A stretch of DNA of 64,000 nucleotides from Aequorivita vladivostokensis. GTDB taxonomy: Bacteria > Bacteroidota > Bacteroidia > Flavobacteriales > Flavobacteriaceae. Position numbers and translations under genes: made by a program. The stretch spans positions 124,001 to 188,000 of the forward strand of contig NZ_JSVU01000003.1 of assembly GCF_000952855.1 (NCBI RefSeq), given 5' to 3'. Shown piece by piece: positions 34,818 through 45,419 of the stretch. The number at the start of each line of letters is the position of its first letter. Within the stretch, counting starts at the first letter, position 1. The notes under the pieces are model-generated. The model searched no databases. It saw only the letters and a list, made by a program, of their open reading frames with translations, and was not told the origin of the DNA.

Positions 34818-35963
34818 CTATTTTCCGTGTAGCGTATTTAATGCATAAATAGCGAAACTGCCCAGCCAGTGGCCGCCTTCGTAACTATCAACCACTAAGT
34901 TTGGATAGGAATAGGCCACGTGTTCATTCGCTAAATTTTCAAGATGTTTGTATTTCGGGTACCGTTTCGCCAACCCGTAAAAAACCCAGGCCCTACTAAA
35001 GTTTAGGCCGTCCAAATGCACTAATTTGCCGTCAGTACGGTCGCTTACCTCCCCTACTTTTAAATGATAGTTTTTATCAGCAAGTTGGGGCATAAATTTA
35101 TCCAACCATTTTATAAACTCTTCCCCATCGGAATATTTTGCCTTTGGTGATAGTACGCGGCGCATGATGTCAATTTCTTCCAAACAAGGCGAAAGAAAAT
35201 CATAGCCGCTGGGTTCCCAATCAATAGGACAGTTTTCATCATTCATATAAAAATCTCGGGCGCGCTTTTCAATCAATTGTTTTAATTCCAAATCGCCCAT
35301 TGTTTCAGCGTAGTCATAAGCGAAAGTCAATCCGAAGGCTGTATTGGTGTGCTCGCCCACCCGGATTGGGTAATTCAGTTTTGGAAGAAATTCTTTGTAA
35401 CGAAGCACAATAATATCTGCCAATGGTTTTAGGTTTTGTTCCAAATCCTTCGCCAATGGGTCGTCCCAATTGTGTAGTTCTTCGGAAAGTTTTAGGAGCC
35501 AAGCCCAACCGTAGGTTCTTTCAAAGGATTTATTGATGGGTTTCTCAAAAAAGGCAAGCTCGGTAGTCACATTTTCGGCTGTGATCTTTTCTTTCAGCAA
35601 TTTTCTAACTTTCTCTGCCTTTTCCATTTCTGGAAATTGTTTCAGCAGCGTAACCATAGACCAATAGCCATGGACGGCGCTGTGCCAGTCAAAACACCCA
35701 TAAAAGATAGGATGCACGGCGATTGGTTCCACCAAATCTGCTTTACTTTCCAAGGTTTCACCAGGTTTATAAGGATATTCCGTGCCCACGCAATGCAGTG
35801 GAAGCTCAATAAGTTTATTGGCTTCAGCCAAAGTGAAGGTTGGTTCGGGAAACGCTTGAATGGAAGTTTCATCTTTTTTGGAAGTTTCTGAGTTATCTTT
35901 TTTCTGGTCTTTACAGGCAAAAAGAAGGATTACAGAGAAAAAAAGCAGATAGAATTTTTTCAT
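34818..35963 (-). CDS. DUF2891-family lipoprotein
   Basis: The start at 35963 gives MKKFYLLFFSVILLFACKD, a lipoprotein signal with the lipobox LFAC; eleven residues upstream are dropped. The 381-aa body carries family stretches HPIFYGCFDWHSAVHGYWSMVTLLKQFP, YGWAWLLKLSEELHNW, GEHTNTAFGLTFAYDYAE and SYEGGHWLGSFAIYAL, suggesting an alpha/alpha barrel. The Trp/His-rich pockets resemble carbohydrate-active barrels, but activity is unknown. Unrelated to the eCIS block. Confidence 0.88.
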   Translation of the reverse strand: MKKFYLLFFSVILLFACKDQKKDNSETSKKDETSIQAFPEPTFTLAEANKLIELPLHCVGTEYPYKPGETLESKADLVEPIAVHPIFYGCFDWHSAVHGYWSMVTLLKQFPEMEKAEKVRKLLKEKITAENVTTELAFFEKPINKSFERTYGWAWLLKLSEELHNWDDPLAKDLEQNLKPLADIIVLRYKEFLPKLNYPIRVGEHTNTAFGLTFAYDYAETMGDLELKQLIEKRARDFYMNDENCPIDWEPSGYDFLSPCLEEIDIMRRVLSPKAKYSDGEEFIKWLDKFMPQLADKNYHLKVGEVSDRTDGKLVHLDGLNFSRAWVFYGLAKRYPKYKHLENLANEHVAYSYPNLVVDSYEGGHWLGSFAIYALNTLHGK

Positions 35964-35992
35964 AAAACTGTCGAATTTGGATAAAGATAAAG

Positions 35993-36033
35993 CCACAAAT
36001 CCACGAATAATTTTTTTATTCGTGGATTCGTGG
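35993..36033 (-). terminator. Long hairpin between the DUF2891 and M16 genes
   Basis: Arms 35993-36010 and 36016-36033 pair over 18 bp with one mismatch, loop of 5 T. It follows the M16 stop on the minus strand and is succeeded there by a modest T-rich run. The CCACGAAT word is also a common dispersed flavobacterial motif. Confidence 0.55.
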
Positions 36034-36057
36034 TAAATAAATTTCTAAATATAAATA

Positions 36058-38961
36058 TTACTTCTTTACTTCCTCAAGCTTTACTTCCTCTCCATTTTTA
36101 TCGAGAAGCTTCACTTCGTCAAAGCCCATATCCTTAAATTGCTCAAATTGGGTAGCGGCATCTCCGACCACCAAATAGGCCATTTTTGAGGCGTCCAAAT
36201 ATTTATTGGCCAATTCCTTGTGCTGTTCCAAAGTCATATTTTTGATGGTTGCTTCTTCCTTTTCAATATAATTTGCCGGAAGGTTGTATTCGTTGATTTC
36301 CTGCAACATTCCCAAAAGTGAACCTTGGGTCTCAAAACGGCGCGCGTTTGATTTTATGAGCGCATTCTTTGTAAACTCTAAATCTTCGGGTGATATGCCT
36401 TCTTTGTATTTTGAAATTTCATCCCTAAAAATTTGAACGGATTCGCCCGTAGTATTCGTTCTAACGCTGGACGAAGCGGTAAACGTTCCCGGAATCTTGC
36501 TTCCGCTGAAATTGGTTCGGGCGCCATAGGTATATCCTTTTTCCTCGCGCAGAATTAAATTCACATTACCAGAGAAGGAACCACCCAATTTATAATTCAT
36601 CACTTCCGCTGGATAGAAATCGGCATCGGTTCGTGGCAGGGCAATGTATCCGATGTTGATTACCGATTGTTTGGCGTTAGGAATGTCCACAAAGTAAAGT
36701 GAAGCCTTATCGCGATTGTTGGCGACAGGATATTCGGGAATGGTTACCGGTTTTGCTGCCCACCGCGTTTCCAACTCTTTTATATCTTTCAAAACCGTCT
36801 CTTTATCAATTTTTCCAACTACCTGAAAGCTACTGATGGATGGCGAAAAATTCTTATTGTAATATTCCTTTAAATCGTCCATCGTTATCGCCCTCACAGA
36901 TTCCACGGTACCTATTGCTGGATAGCTGAAAATGTGGTCTTCCCCGTAAAGAATTTTATTGTAAACCCGATTCGCGACGACATTTGGATTGGCATCGGAG
37001 CGCTCAATTTGGTTAATTGTCTTGGTTTTTATACGTCCCAATTCCTCTTCGTCCCAACGGGGTTCCAAAAAGATTTCGGTAACCAAATCCATCGTTTCAC
37101 TGAAATTTCGGGTAAGCGTATTTCCACGGATTACTATGGATTCATCAGTAGTGTACATATTGATGCTGGCGCCCAAAAGGTCAATTGCTTCCTCTAGCTC
37201 CTCCGGCGTTTTACTGGCCGTTCCTTCCATCAAGATGTCGCTCATTAAATTGGCGACCCCATTTTTCTGCATATCATCGAGTAAATGGCCGCCTTCAATA
37301 ACCAAACTAAAGTTCACGGTGGGTATCTCGTTTTGTTCAATTCCAGAGACTTTCAATCCATTTTCAAGATTTGCCGTCCACATTTCCGGAATGTTAAGCT
37401 CGGGCGCCGCTCCCTGAACGGGTGGTTTTGAACGGTCAAAGCGGGAAGGCGTTTTTACAATTTCAGTATTTGTATCTTCAATTTTCTTGGCAATGTTTTC
37501 CTTTATTTCCTCTTCAACTACGTTTGCCTTTTCGGAATTTTCCGCAATAAGTTCAAGTTGTCCCTTCGGCACAAAGCTGGTCATTACGTACGGTTTATTC
37601 TTTATATATTGGTTGTAAACCCGCATCACATCTTCTTTTGTAACCTTTTTGATATTTTCGATATCTTCCGTTATAAATCCAGGATTACCCGTGAAAACAT
37701 TATATCTTGCCAATTGGAATGATTTGCCCAACACACTGCTGATACCGTTATAAAATTGGGTTTCTAATCCGGCTTTAATTCTTTCCACATCGCTGTCTGT
37801 TACGCCTTCTTTTTCGAAAAGTGCAAAGGCTTCAAAAATTCCTTTTTCCACTTCATCCAAATCGACACCATTATTGGCTGTGATTGAAATTTGAAAATCA
37901 CCGGCCAATTCACTGGAATTGTTGTAAGCCATAGTTCTAGCGGTTAAATCCTTCTCTTTAACCAAAATTTTATACAAAGGGGCCTTTTTTCCTTGGGAAA
38001 GTATTTCTCCCAAAAAATCCAATGCGTAGGCATCTTCAGTATATTGTTGCAGCGTTGGCCAAACAATATTGAGTTGTGGTGCGGTGGCAAAATTGTCTTC
38101 GTGGTAAAGTCTTTTGGTTTCTGAAAGTGTGACCGGTTGCGGTTTTAAAGGCTCTACTTCTTGACGACGCTTTATTTCGCCAAAATATTTCTCGATCATT
38201 TGCTTGGCTTCGGCTGTATCAAAATCTCCAGCCAAAACCAAAGTGGCATTGTTTGGACCGTAAAAACGATCGTAAAATTCCTTTACATCTTCCACGGTTG
38301 CATTTTGAAGATCTTCCAATTCGCCAATTACCTGCCAATTGTATGGATGGCCTTCGGGATACAGATTTTTGTCAATTACCCAACTGGTATGGCCGTACGG
38401 ATTGTTGTCCACACGCTGGCGCTTTTCATTCTGCACCACTTCCTGTTGGTTATAAAATGCCGATTCGGTTACAGTGTTTATTAAAAAACCCATACGGTCG
38501 CTCTCCAGCCACATTACGGTTTCCATGGCGTTTTTGGGAACTATTTCGTAATAAATTGTACCATCCTTCCACGTTCCACCGTTTAGCGTTCCGCCCGCAT
38601 CCTGGATTGTTTTGAAGAATTGGTCCTGTGGCACGTTTTCAGATTCCTGAAAAAGCATGTGCTCAAAAAGGTGGGCAAAGCCGGTGCGCCCGGTTTTTTC
38701 ACGGTTTGACCCTACGCCATACTGAATGGCGATTGAAACAATTGGATCGCTTTTATCTTGATGAAGAATAACGTCCAGACCGTTTTCGAGTTCGTATTTT
38801 TCGAAAGGCACGGAAAGTTTTGCGTTATCTTCAGCCGTATTTTCTGTAGCCATCTCTGTAGCCGTTTCTGTGGAGCTTACTTGTTTTGTCTTGCACGAAA
38901 AGACAAGTAGCGATGTTAAAGCCAAGGCGATAACACTTGTTTTGAGGGAAATTTTGAACAT
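36058..38961 (-). CDS. M16-family zinc peptidase, two-domain (pitrilysin-like) lipoprotein
   Basis: 967 aa with lipoprotein signal (LVFSC, Cys23). The inverted zinc motif HLFEH (HxxEH) is at 97-101 and the distal Glu is in YNQQEVVQNEKR. A second, inactive M16 half begins near 520 (WTANLENGLKVSGIEQNEIPTVNFSLVIEGG), and the C-terminal half carries LREEKGYTYGARTNFSG. Such periplasmic fusions form a closed chamber degrading peptides. It is followed by a strong hairpin and stands as its own unit. Confidence 0.95.
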   Translation of the reverse strand: MFKISLKTSVIALALTSLLVFSCKTKQVSSTETATEMATENTAEDNAKLSVPFEKYELENGLDVILHQDKSDPIVSIAIQYGVGSNREKTGRTGFAHLFEHMLFQESENVPQDQFFKTIQDAGGTLNGGTWKDGTIYYEIVPKNAMETVMWLESDRMGFLINTVTESAFYNQQEVVQNEKRQRVDNNPYGHTSWVIDKNLYPEGHPYNWQVIGELEDLQNATVEDVKEFYDRFYGPNNATLVLAGDFDTAEAKQMIEKYFGEIKRRQEVEPLKPQPVTLSETKRLYHEDNFATAPQLNIVWPTLQQYTEDAYALDFLGEILSQGKKAPLYKILVKEKDLTARTMAYNNSSELAGDFQISITANNGVDLDEVEKGIFEAFALFEKEGVTDSDVERIKAGLETQFYNGISSVLGKSFQLARYNVFTGNPGFITEDIENIKKVTKEDVMRVYNQYIKNKPYVMTSFVPKGQLELIAENSEKANVVEEEIKENIAKKIEDTNTEIVKTPSRFDRSKPPVQGAAPELNIPEMWTANLENGLKVSGIEQNEIPTVNFSLVIEGGHLLDDMQKNGVANLMSDILMEGTASKTPEELEEAIDLLGASINMYTTDESIVIRGNTLTRNFSETMDLVTEIFLEPRWDEEELGRIKTKTINQIERSDANPNVVANRVYNKILYGEDHIFSYPAIGTVESVRAITMDDLKEYYNKNFSPSISSFQVVGKIDKETVLKDIKELETRWAAKPVTIPEYPVANNRDKASLYFVDIPNAKQSVINIGYIALPRTDADFYPAEVMNYKLGGSFSGNVNLILREEKGYTYGARTNFSGSKIPGTFTASSSVRTNTTGESVQIFRDEISKYKEGISPEDLEFTKNALIKSNARRFETQGSLLGMLQEINEYNLPANYIEKEEATIKNMTLEQHKELANKYLDASKMAYLVVGDAATQFEQFKDMGFDEVKLLDKNGEEVKLEEVKK

Positions 38962-39058
38962 ATTTAGTTTAATTTAGAAAGTTTTAAAGATACTATGTGT
39001 GATAAGTATATGTCTTAAAAATAAGTTAAAACGAAGATAGTTGGACAATATCGAAATC

Positions 39059-40600
39059 TCAGCCAAACCATCCATCCCGATCCAAACTTCTGTATTGAAT
39101 GGCTTCGGAAATATGGTTGCCGTTTATTTCTTCGGAATCTTCCAAATCGGCGATGGTGCGTGCTACCTTTAAAATTCGATCATACGCGCGGGCCGAAAGG
39201 TTCAATCGTTCCATTGCAGTTTTTAAAAGTTGCAATGAAGACTCGTCTAATTTACAAAATTGACGGATTTGCTTCACACCCATTTGGGCGTTGTAATGTA
39301 TATTCTCAAATTCCAAAAAGCGCTTGGCCTGTATTTTTCGGGCATTGGTAACCCGCTCGCGAATTACAATACTGGATTCGCCACGGCGTTCATCGCTTAA
39401 TTTTTCAAAAGGTACTGGCGTGACTTCAATATGAATATCAATCCTGTCCAATAAAGGCCCGGAGATTTTGCTCAAATAGCGTTGCATTTCGGCAGGTGAA
39501 GACATTACCGGAGCATCGGGATCGTTAAAATATCCGCCCGGACTTGGGTTCATGCTCGCCACGAGCATAAAACTGGAGGGATAGGTTACGGTAAATTTTG
39601 CGCGGGAAATGGTTACATCGCGGTCTTCCAGCGGTTGCCGCATTACTTCGAGAACGCCCCGTTTAAATTCGGGCAATTCATCCAAAAACAAAACACCGTT
39701 GTGGGCCAAACTTATTTCTCCTGGCTGTGGATATTGCCCACCGCCTACGAGAGCTACGTCGCTTATGGTATGGTGTGGACTCCGAAACGGGCGCGAGGTC
39801 ATAATTCCACCCTTTTCCATCGTGCGTCCCGCGACGCTGTGTATTTTGGTTGTTTCCAGGCTTTCCTGTAAGGTCATTGGCGGCAGAATGCTGGGCAAAC
39901 GTTTGGCGAGCATTGTTTTTCCAGAACCCGGCGGACCTATCAAAATAATATTATGGCCACCGGCTGCGGCAATTTCCATACAGCGTTTTATGGACTCTTG
40001 GCCTTTTACATCGGCAAAGTCGTGTTCCGGATGTTCCAAATGTTCGTAAAACTCGGCAACCATATCTACCTCTGTTCTTTCCAGCGGGATGTTTTCATTA
40101 AAGAAATCAATAACCTCCTTTATATTCTCGATTCCGAAAACCTCGATTCCTTCTACTATTGCTGCCTCTTTCGCATTTTGCTTCGGAAGAATAAATCCTT
40201 TAAAACCTTCTTCCTTGGCTTTTAAAGCAATGGGCAAAGCACCACGAATGGGCTGAAGATTTCCGTCGAGGGAAAGTTCGCCCATGATGATATATTCCGA
40301 AAGAGGGTTTCGTTCTTCAATCTGTTCCGTGGCCACGAGAACGCCCATAGCCAAGGTAAGGTCATAAGCCGAACCTTCCTTCCGAAGGTCTGCGGGCGAC
40401 ATATTGAGGATCAATTTTTTCCCGGGAATCTTGTATCCGTTGTTCTGAAGTGCAGCGGCAATGCGAAAATTGCTCTCGCGAATGGCATTGTCCGGCAAAC
40501 CCACAAGATGGTAACCTATTCCATTATCCACATTTACTTCTACGGTAATAGTTGTGGCCTCTACGCCAAAGACGGCGCTTCCATAAACTTTTGTAAGCAT
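39059..40600 (-). CDS. yifB: YifB family Mg-chelatase-like AAA ATPase (ComM-like)
   Basis: 513 aa. N-terminal ChlI-like/Lon-type domain ([39 protein letters not shown]). Then the AAA module with Walker [21 protein letters not shown] and [31 protein letters not shown]-terminal chelatase lid ends [20 protein letters not shown]. ComM homologues are branch-migration helicases helping integrate DNA during transformation; in other lineages the role is less clear. Confidence 0.95.
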   Translation of the reverse strand: MLTKVYGSAVFGVEATTITVEVNVDNGIGYHLVGLPDNAIRESNFRIAAALQNNGYKIPGKKLILNMSPADLRKEGSAYDLTLAMGVLVATEQIEERNPLSEYIIMGELSLDGNLQPIRGALPIALKAKEEGFKGFILPKQNAKEAAIVEGIEVFGIENIKEVIDFFNENIPLERTEVDMVAEFYEHLEHPEHDFADVKGQESIKRCMEIAAAGGHNIILIGPPGSGKTMLAKRLPSILPPMTLQESLETTKIHSVAGRTMEKGGIMTSRPFRSPHHTISDVALVGGGQYPQPGEISLAHNGVLFLDELPEFKRGVLEVMRQPLEDRDVTISRAKFTVTYPSSFMLVASMNPSPGGYFNDPDAPVMSSPAEMQRYLSKISGPLLDRIDIHIEVTPVPFEKLSDERRGESSIVIRERVTNARKIQAKRFLEFENIHYNAQMGVKQIRQFCKLDESSLQLLKTAMERLNLSARAYDRILKVARTIADLEDSEEINGNHISEAIQYRSLDRDGWFG

Positions 40601-40679
40601 AATTCAGTAAGTATAAACGGGGAGTTTACAACTGAAAGATATAAAAAATGTTTGTAGTGTAGGGTTTGTGGTTTATAGT

Positions 40680-42254
40680 TTATTGTGATTTTTTTAAAAA
40701 TTGGGCCAAAAGTTTTCTGGTGGATGGATTCTTTACCAGAGAAGGATTATTCTTCTCAATAGCAGTTAATGTTCCTTTTGCTACAGTTTTCCCCAGTTCC
40801 ACGCCCCATTGGTCATAACTGAAAATATTCCAAATAATGCCCTGCACGAAAAGTTTGTGTTCGTAAATGGCAATAAGACTTCCGAGGTTTCTCGGGGTCA
40901 ATTTTTTTATCAAAATGGAATTGGTCGGTTTGTTGCCTTCGAAAAACTTGAATGGATTTTCAACCTTTTCGGCGTGCGTTCCTTCCCAAAGTGCTTCGGT
41001 CTGGGCGAAGAAATTGGCCATTAAAATATTGTGATTGTAACTATTGCCGTGCAATGGTTCACTAAAACCTATAAAATCCGTCGGAATCAGTTTTGTTCCT
41101 TGGTGCAAAAGTTGAAAATAGGCGTGCTGCGAATTACTGCCCACATTGCCCCAAACTATCGTCCCAGTTTGATAATCTATTTTATTGCCGTTTCTGTCCA
41201 CGCTCTTCCCATTGCTTTCCATCACGGCCTGCTGCAGGTATGGAACCAATTTGTGCAGATATTGCGAATAGGCAACAACGGCTTCACTTTCTGCATTAAA
41301 AAAGTTGTTGTACCAAACTGAAAGTAAGGCCAGTACCACTGGAATGTTTTGATTGAAATCCTCGTTCTTGAAATGTTTGTCCATTTCAAAAGCACCTTTT
41401 AGTAATTCCTCAAAATTATTGAAACCAATGCTGCAGCAAATTGACAGACCGACCGAACTCCACAGTGAAAACCTGCCGCCTACCCAATCCTTCATCGGGA
41501 AAATATTTTCTTCGGAAATGCCAAACTCCTTTGCTCCTTCTACATTGGCTGATACGGCTATAAAATGTTTTTCAATATCGGCTTCCGAAGCATTTTTTAA
41601 AAACCATTTTTTTACTACGGAAGCGTTTGCAATGGTTTCCTGCGTGGTAAAACTTTTGGAAACGATTATAAAAAGGGTTGTCTCCGGGTTCAGTGATTTG
41701 AGTTTTTCGGCCACATCATCGCCATCAATGTTTGCAATAAAGTGTGTTCTTAAATGATTTCGGTAAAACTGAAGTGCCTCAGTTACCATTTCCGGGCCCA
41801 AATGGCTGCCGCCAATGCCAATGTTTACAACATCTGTAATTGCTTTCCCGGTAAACCCTTTGTTTGAGCCGTTTGTAATCTCTTCTGAAAAATGCCTCAT
41901 TTTTTGAAGCGTTTCCCATACTTCGGGTTTCATATTGTTAAAATCGCGCAAGGCGGTGTGCAGTACGGCGCGGTCTTCGGTTTCGTTAATCCTTTCTCCC
42001 GAGAATTGCTGAACGATGGCTTCTTTCAAATTTATTTCCTCAGCAAGTTTTAGCAAAAGCAAAAGGGTTTCATCTGTAATTCTGTTCTTCGAATAGTCCA
42101 AATAAAAATCCTGCCATTCAATTTTAAAGTCGTCCGCGCGATCGGAATCCTTTAAAAAAACATCCTGCATCTGCAGCATTTCCATTTCCCGAAAATGTTT
42201 TTCAAGCGCTTTCCAAGTATCGGTTTTTGTGGGATTTACTTTTGGTAAGGACAT
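40680..42254 (-). CDS. pgi: Glucose-6-phosphate isomerase
   Basis: Interconverts glucose 6-phosphate and fructose 6-phosphate. 524 aa, slightly shorter than the E. coli enzyme. PGI motifs are intact: VVNIGIGGSHLGPEMV, the SIS-domain phosphate site VSKSFTTQET, DWVGGRFSLWSSVGL, and GSNSQHAYFQLLHQGTKLIPTDFI with the catalytic His region. Lies at the end of a co-oriented run pfkA, gap, BadF-type kinase, pgi, separated from the kinase gene by 127 bp that include a heptamer tract. Confidence 0.97.
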   Translation of the reverse strand: MSLPKVNPTKTDTWKALEKHFREMEMLQMQDVFLKDSDRADDFKIEWQDFYLDYSKNRITDETLLLLLKLAEEINLKEAIVQQFSGERINETEDRAVLHTALRDFNNMKPEVWETLQKMRHFSEEITNGSNKGFTGKAITDVVNIGIGGSHLGPEMVTEALQFYRNHLRTHFIANIDGDDVAEKLKSLNPETTLFIIVSKSFTTQETIANASVVKKWFLKNASEADIEKHFIAVSANVEGAKEFGISEENIFPMKDWVGGRFSLWSSVGLSICCSIGFNNFEELLKGAFEMDKHFKNEDFNQNIPVVLALLSVWYNNFFNAESEAVVAYSQYLHKLVPYLQQAVMESNGKSVDRNGNKIDYQTGTIVWGNVGSNSQHAYFQLLHQGTKLIPTDFIGFSEPLHGNSYNHNILMANFFAQTEALWEGTHAEKVENPFKFFEGNKPTNSILIKKLTPRNLGSLIAIYEHKLFVQGIIWNIFSYDQWGVELGKTVAKGTLTAIEKNNPSLVKNPSTRKLLAQFLKKSQ

Positions 42255-42257
42255 TTT

Positions 42258-42292
42258 GATTTACGATTAACGATTTACGATTTATGATTTTA
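42258..42292. repeat. Heptamer tract (GATTTAC family) upstream of pgi
   Basis: Five 7-bp units GATTTAC, GATTAAC, GATTTAC, GATTTAT, GATTTTA, starting 3 bp upstream of the pgi start codon. The rest of the gap to 42381 shows no hairpin. Confidence 0.7.
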
Positions 42293-42381
42293 GAGTTGGG
42301 ATTTGTTATTTGTGATTTAATTCGATTTCATTTCTCACTGCCAACTGTGACTGCGACTGCATACATTTTTTTGCGGAACTG

Positions 42382-43284
42382 TTATTTTCTATTTGAAATT
42401 TTCGCATTATAATAATCAATTAGTCCATCAATGGGTCGCTGAACAATATTTCCGAGTTCCAGATTATGTTCATTGAAACACTCCTTTATAATTTTCTCCG
42501 AAAAATGTGCGATGGAACCAATAAAATGGACTGGCACTTCGTGCGCTTTTTCATAACAGAGAATGCGATATTCAATAAAATTTAAAATACCCTCTTTTAT
42601 CAGCGCGTAAAAGTATGGGTTTATTTCTTTCCCGCCACTTTCAAATTTTTCAAAATTAGGTTGGCGGCCAGGCTGCCTAAATATGAACTGCGCGAATGAC
42701 GCCAAGTATGCGTTTGGATTTGGTTTTTTGTATAAATTTATTTTGATATAATCTGCCCCCAAATTGAACTCTCTTTCAAATTCTTCCGCAATTTCCGATG
42801 GCATCCGTTGGTAAAAATAATTCAACAATAATTTTTTTCCGAAGTAATTGCCACTGGCCTCATCCATTAAAATAAAGCCCAAGGAAGGAATTGGGGAGTG
42901 AATCTCGGTGCCATCAAAATAGCAACTGTTGCTTCCCGTGCCCAAAATGCACACAATTCCCGGTGCTGTAGTAGTCGCGAATACCGCTGCCGCCATATCT
43001 CCATATACATTGACATTGGCTTTTACAAATAGACCTTGCAAAACTTCCTTTAAAATACTTCTCGGAGTCGCAGTGCCGCAGCCCGCTCCATAAAAATCGA
43101 GCATTTCAACACTTTTGAAAACATCGTTTAGAGTTTGGTTTTCAACAATGCGAGCTATCAATTCCTCCTTGGGAACAATCGCAGGATTCAACCCTAAAGT
43201 AGCGGTCTTGAACACGATATTGCCGGAATTATCCAACAATACCCAATCACATTTTGTAGAACCACCATCGGTTATTAGGGTCAT
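42382..43284 (-). CDS. BadF/BadG/BcrA-family sugar kinase (N-acetylglucosamine kinase-like)
   Basis: 300 aa of the ASKHA fold: phosphate-1 loop LITDGGSTKCDWVLLD; phosphate-2 region GIVCILGTGSNSCYFDGTEI; adenosine motif VHFIGSIAHFSEKII. A conserved LGFILMDEASGNYFGKKLLL stretch is typical of NagK-like members. It likely phosphorylates an amino sugar, probably GlcNAc. The position between gap and pgi suggests feeding cell-wall-derived hexosamines into glycolysis. The gene starts 3 bp after the gap stop. Confidence 0.88.
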   Translation of the reverse strand: MTLITDGGSTKCDWVLLDNSGNIVFKTATLGLNPAIVPKEELIARIVENQTLNDVFKSVEMLDFYGAGCGTATPRSILKEVLQGLFVKANVNVYGDMAAAVFATTTAPGIVCILGTGSNSCYFDGTEIHSPIPSLGFILMDEASGNYFGKKLLLNYFYQRMPSEIAEEFEREFNLGADYIKINLYKKPNPNAYLASFAQFIFRQPGRQPNFEKFESGGKEINPYFYALIKEGILNFIEYRILCYEKAHEVPVHFIGSIAHFSEKIIKECFNEHNLELGNIVQRPIDGLIDYYNAKISNRK

Positions 43285-43287
43285 AAT

Positions 43288-44283
43288 TTATAGCGTTGCA
43301 ACGTGAGCGGCAAGGTCAACCAATTTTGCGGAATAGCCGTATTCGTTATCATACCAAGCCACTAACTTAAAGAAATTATCGTTAAGCGCAATGCCGGCAT
43401 TGGCATCAAAGGTACAAATGTATGGGTCCGAAACGAAATCCTGCGAAACCACTTCGGCTTCCGTATAATTCACTATGCCTTTATACTCCTTTTCGGAAGC
43501 TTTTTTGAAGAGTGCTTTTATTTCGTCGTACGTTGCGGGTTTCTCCGTGCGGACGGTTAAATCTACCACGGAAACATCTGTGGTGGGAACGCGGAACGCC
43601 ATTCCAGTCAATTTTCCCTTTAATTCCGGGATTACCTTGGTCACGGCAACCGCCGCCCCTGTAGTAGTGGGAATAATATTGCTCAGAGCGCTTCTTCCCA
43701 AACGATAATTTTTTTTCGAAGGCTGGTCCACGGTGGACTGCGAGGCTGTAACTGAATGGACCGTAGTCATCAATGCTTCCACAATTCCGTATTCGTCATT
43801 GATTATTTTAGCCATGGGCGCAAGACAATTTGTAGTGCACGAGGCATTGGAGATAATTGTATCCGAAGGCTTTACCTCTTTGTCGTTTACGCCCATCACA
43901 AACATAGGCGCAGTTTTGGAAGGCGCGGAAATCACCACTTTTTTGGCGCCAGCTTTTAAGTGTGCCGATGCGGAATCAACTTCCTTGAAAATGCCGGTGC
44001 AATCAATAATTATATCTGCATTTACATCGCTCCATTTCAGGTTTTCGGGATTTTTTTCGGCGGTGACTCGTATTGTTTTTCCGTTGACAATCAAATTGTC
44101 ATCCTTCACCTCAATTTTACCCGGAAATCTTCCGTGTACGGAATCGAATTCCAGCAAATAGGCCAAATGGTCTACCTCAAGTAAGTCGTTCACCGCAACT
44201 ATTTCAATATCTTTTCTTTCTGATGCAATTCTAAAGGCTAAACGCCCGATGCGGCCAAAGCCGTTAATTCCTATTTTAGTCAT
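43288..44283 (-). CDS. gap: Glyceraldehyde-3-phosphate dehydrogenase
   Basis: The start at 44283 gives [18 protein letters not shown], the NAD-binding N-terminus; a longer upstream frame is dismissed. 331 aa. Catalytic Cys149 is in [16 protein letters not shown], the partner His in [14 protein letters not shown], and the sugar-phosphate loop in [16 protein letters not shown]. Converts glyceraldehyde 3-phosphate to 1,3-bisphosphoglycerate. Follows pfkA by 43 bp on the same strand. Confidence 0.96.
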   Translation of the reverse strand: MTKIGINGFGRIGRLAFRIASERKDIEIVAVNDLLEVDHLAYLLEFDSVHGRFPGKIEVKDDNLIVNGKTIRVTAEKNPENLKWSDVNADIIIDCTGIFKEVDSASAHLKAGAKKVVISAPSKTAPMFVMGVNDKEVKPSDTIISNASCTTNCLAPMAKIINDEYGIVEALMTTVHSVTASQSTVDQPSKKNYRLGRSALSNIIPTTTGAAVAVTKVIPELKGKLTGMAFRVPTTDVSVVDLTVRTEKPATYDEIKALFKKASEKEYKGIVNYTEAEVVSQDFVSDPYICTFDANAGIALNDNFFKLVAWYDNEYGYSAKLVDLAAHVATL

Positions 44284-44326
44284 ATCTTTTCTTATGTCTT
44301 TATTATTCTTATTTCTTTGCAAATTT

Positions 44327-45310
44327 TTATATTGAAATAATATCTGCAACACGTATTAATTCCTCATCTATTTCATTGCTTCCTTTTAGTGCTTCTGAAA
44401 ACGGAACAGAGGTAACCTTGTTGTGGACTATTCCCATCATTACATTGGTTTCGCCCCGTAAAAGCGCATCTACGGCGCCTACCCCCAAACGACTGGCGAG
44501 GACACGGTCGTAGCAACTGGGTGCCCCGCCGCGCTGTATGTGTCCCAATACTGTGACGCGTACTTCGTATTCCTTTAGATTCTCCTCAATATATTTTGCC
44601 AGTTCAAAAATATTCTTGCCTATCTGGTCGCCCTCGGAAACTACGACTATGCTTGAGGTCTTTCCCGATTTTTTACTTCGGCTTAAGGATTCCAACAAGC
44701 GTTCGCGCCCCATATTCTGCTCGGGTATCAAGATTTCCTCTGCGCCGGCGCCAATACCTGCGTTTAGGGCGATGTCGCCAGCATCGCGGCCCATAACTTC
44801 CACCAAAAAAAGACGGTTGTGTGAATTTGCGGTATCACGAATTTTATCAATTGCCTCCACAACGGTATTCAAAGCCGTATCGTAACCTATGGTGTAATCG
44901 GTGCCATTGATATCGTTATCAATTGTTCCGGGAAGACCGACAATGGGAAAGTTAAATTCTTGTACGAAAACCGATGCCCCCGCAAATGTACCGTCACCGC
45001 CAATAACCACCAAGGCATCTATGCTTTCATTCTGAAGGTTTTGGAAGGCTTGCTTTCTACCTGCTTCCGTTCTAAAATCTTTGGAACGGGCAGATTTCAA
45101 AAATGTGCCGCCTCGATTGATAATATTTTTTACCGAACGTGCGTTCAATTCCTTAAAATCGCCTTCAATCAAGCCCTGAAAACCACGGTAAATGCCAGTG
45201 CATTCCATATTGTGATAGGCGCAGGCCCTAACCACTGCGCGTATGGCGGCGTTCATACCTGGGGCATCTCCGCCGCTGGTTAGTATCCCAATTTTTTTTG
45301 GTATTTTCAT
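44327..45310 (-). CDS. pfkA: ATP-dependent 6-phosphofructokinase
   Basis: 327 aa. [17 protein letters not shown] at the start, GGDGT at 104-108 (the Gly before Thr marks ATP rather than pyrophosphate use), catalytic [20 protein letters not shown], and [18 protein letters not shown]. Phosphorylates fructose 6-phosphate. First gene of the glycolytic run. The upstream 239-bp gap holds a candidate small RNA gene on the opposite strand. Confidence 0.97.
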   Translation of the reverse strand: MKIPKKIGILTSGGDAPGMNAAIRAVVRACAYHNMECTGIYRGFQGLIEGDFKELNARSVKNIINRGGTFLKSARSKDFRTEAGRKQAFQNLQNESIDALVVIGGDGTFAGASVFVQEFNFPIVGLPGTIDNDINGTDYTIGYDTALNTVVEAIDKIRDTANSHNRLFLVEVMGRDAGDIALNAGIGAGAEEILIPEQNMGRERLLESLSRSKKSGKTSSIVVVSEGDQIGKNIFELAKYIEENLKEYEVRVTVLGHIQRGGAPSCYDRVLASRLGVGAVDALLRGETNVMMGIVHNKVTSVPFSEALKGSNEIDEELIRVADIISI

Positions 45311-45365
45311 AAATGGAAAGTTACTATTATTGTTTGCAATTCAAAATGATTTTAATCAGAAAAAA

Positions 45366-45383
45366 ATACGTGTAAGTACGTAT
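45366..45383. promoter_or_regulatory. Operator-like inverted repeat between pfkA and the small RNA
   Basis: ATACGT (45366-45371) and ACGTAT (45378-45383) flank a 6-bp spacer. It abuts the TTG box of the candidate small-RNA promoter and lies 56 bp upstream of pfkA. Confidence 0.4.
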
Positions 45384-45413
45384 TGTGGAAATTTAATAAC
45401 TGGCATATATTTG
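45383..45413 (+). promoter_or_regulatory. Promoter of a candidate small RNA
   Basis: TTG (45383-45385), 20-bp spacer, TATATTTG (45406-45413). Both boxes and the spacing are identical to the eCIS promoter. No coding frame follows on the plus strand before the terminator at 45511. Confidence 0.6.
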
Positions 45414-45419
45414 AATCAT

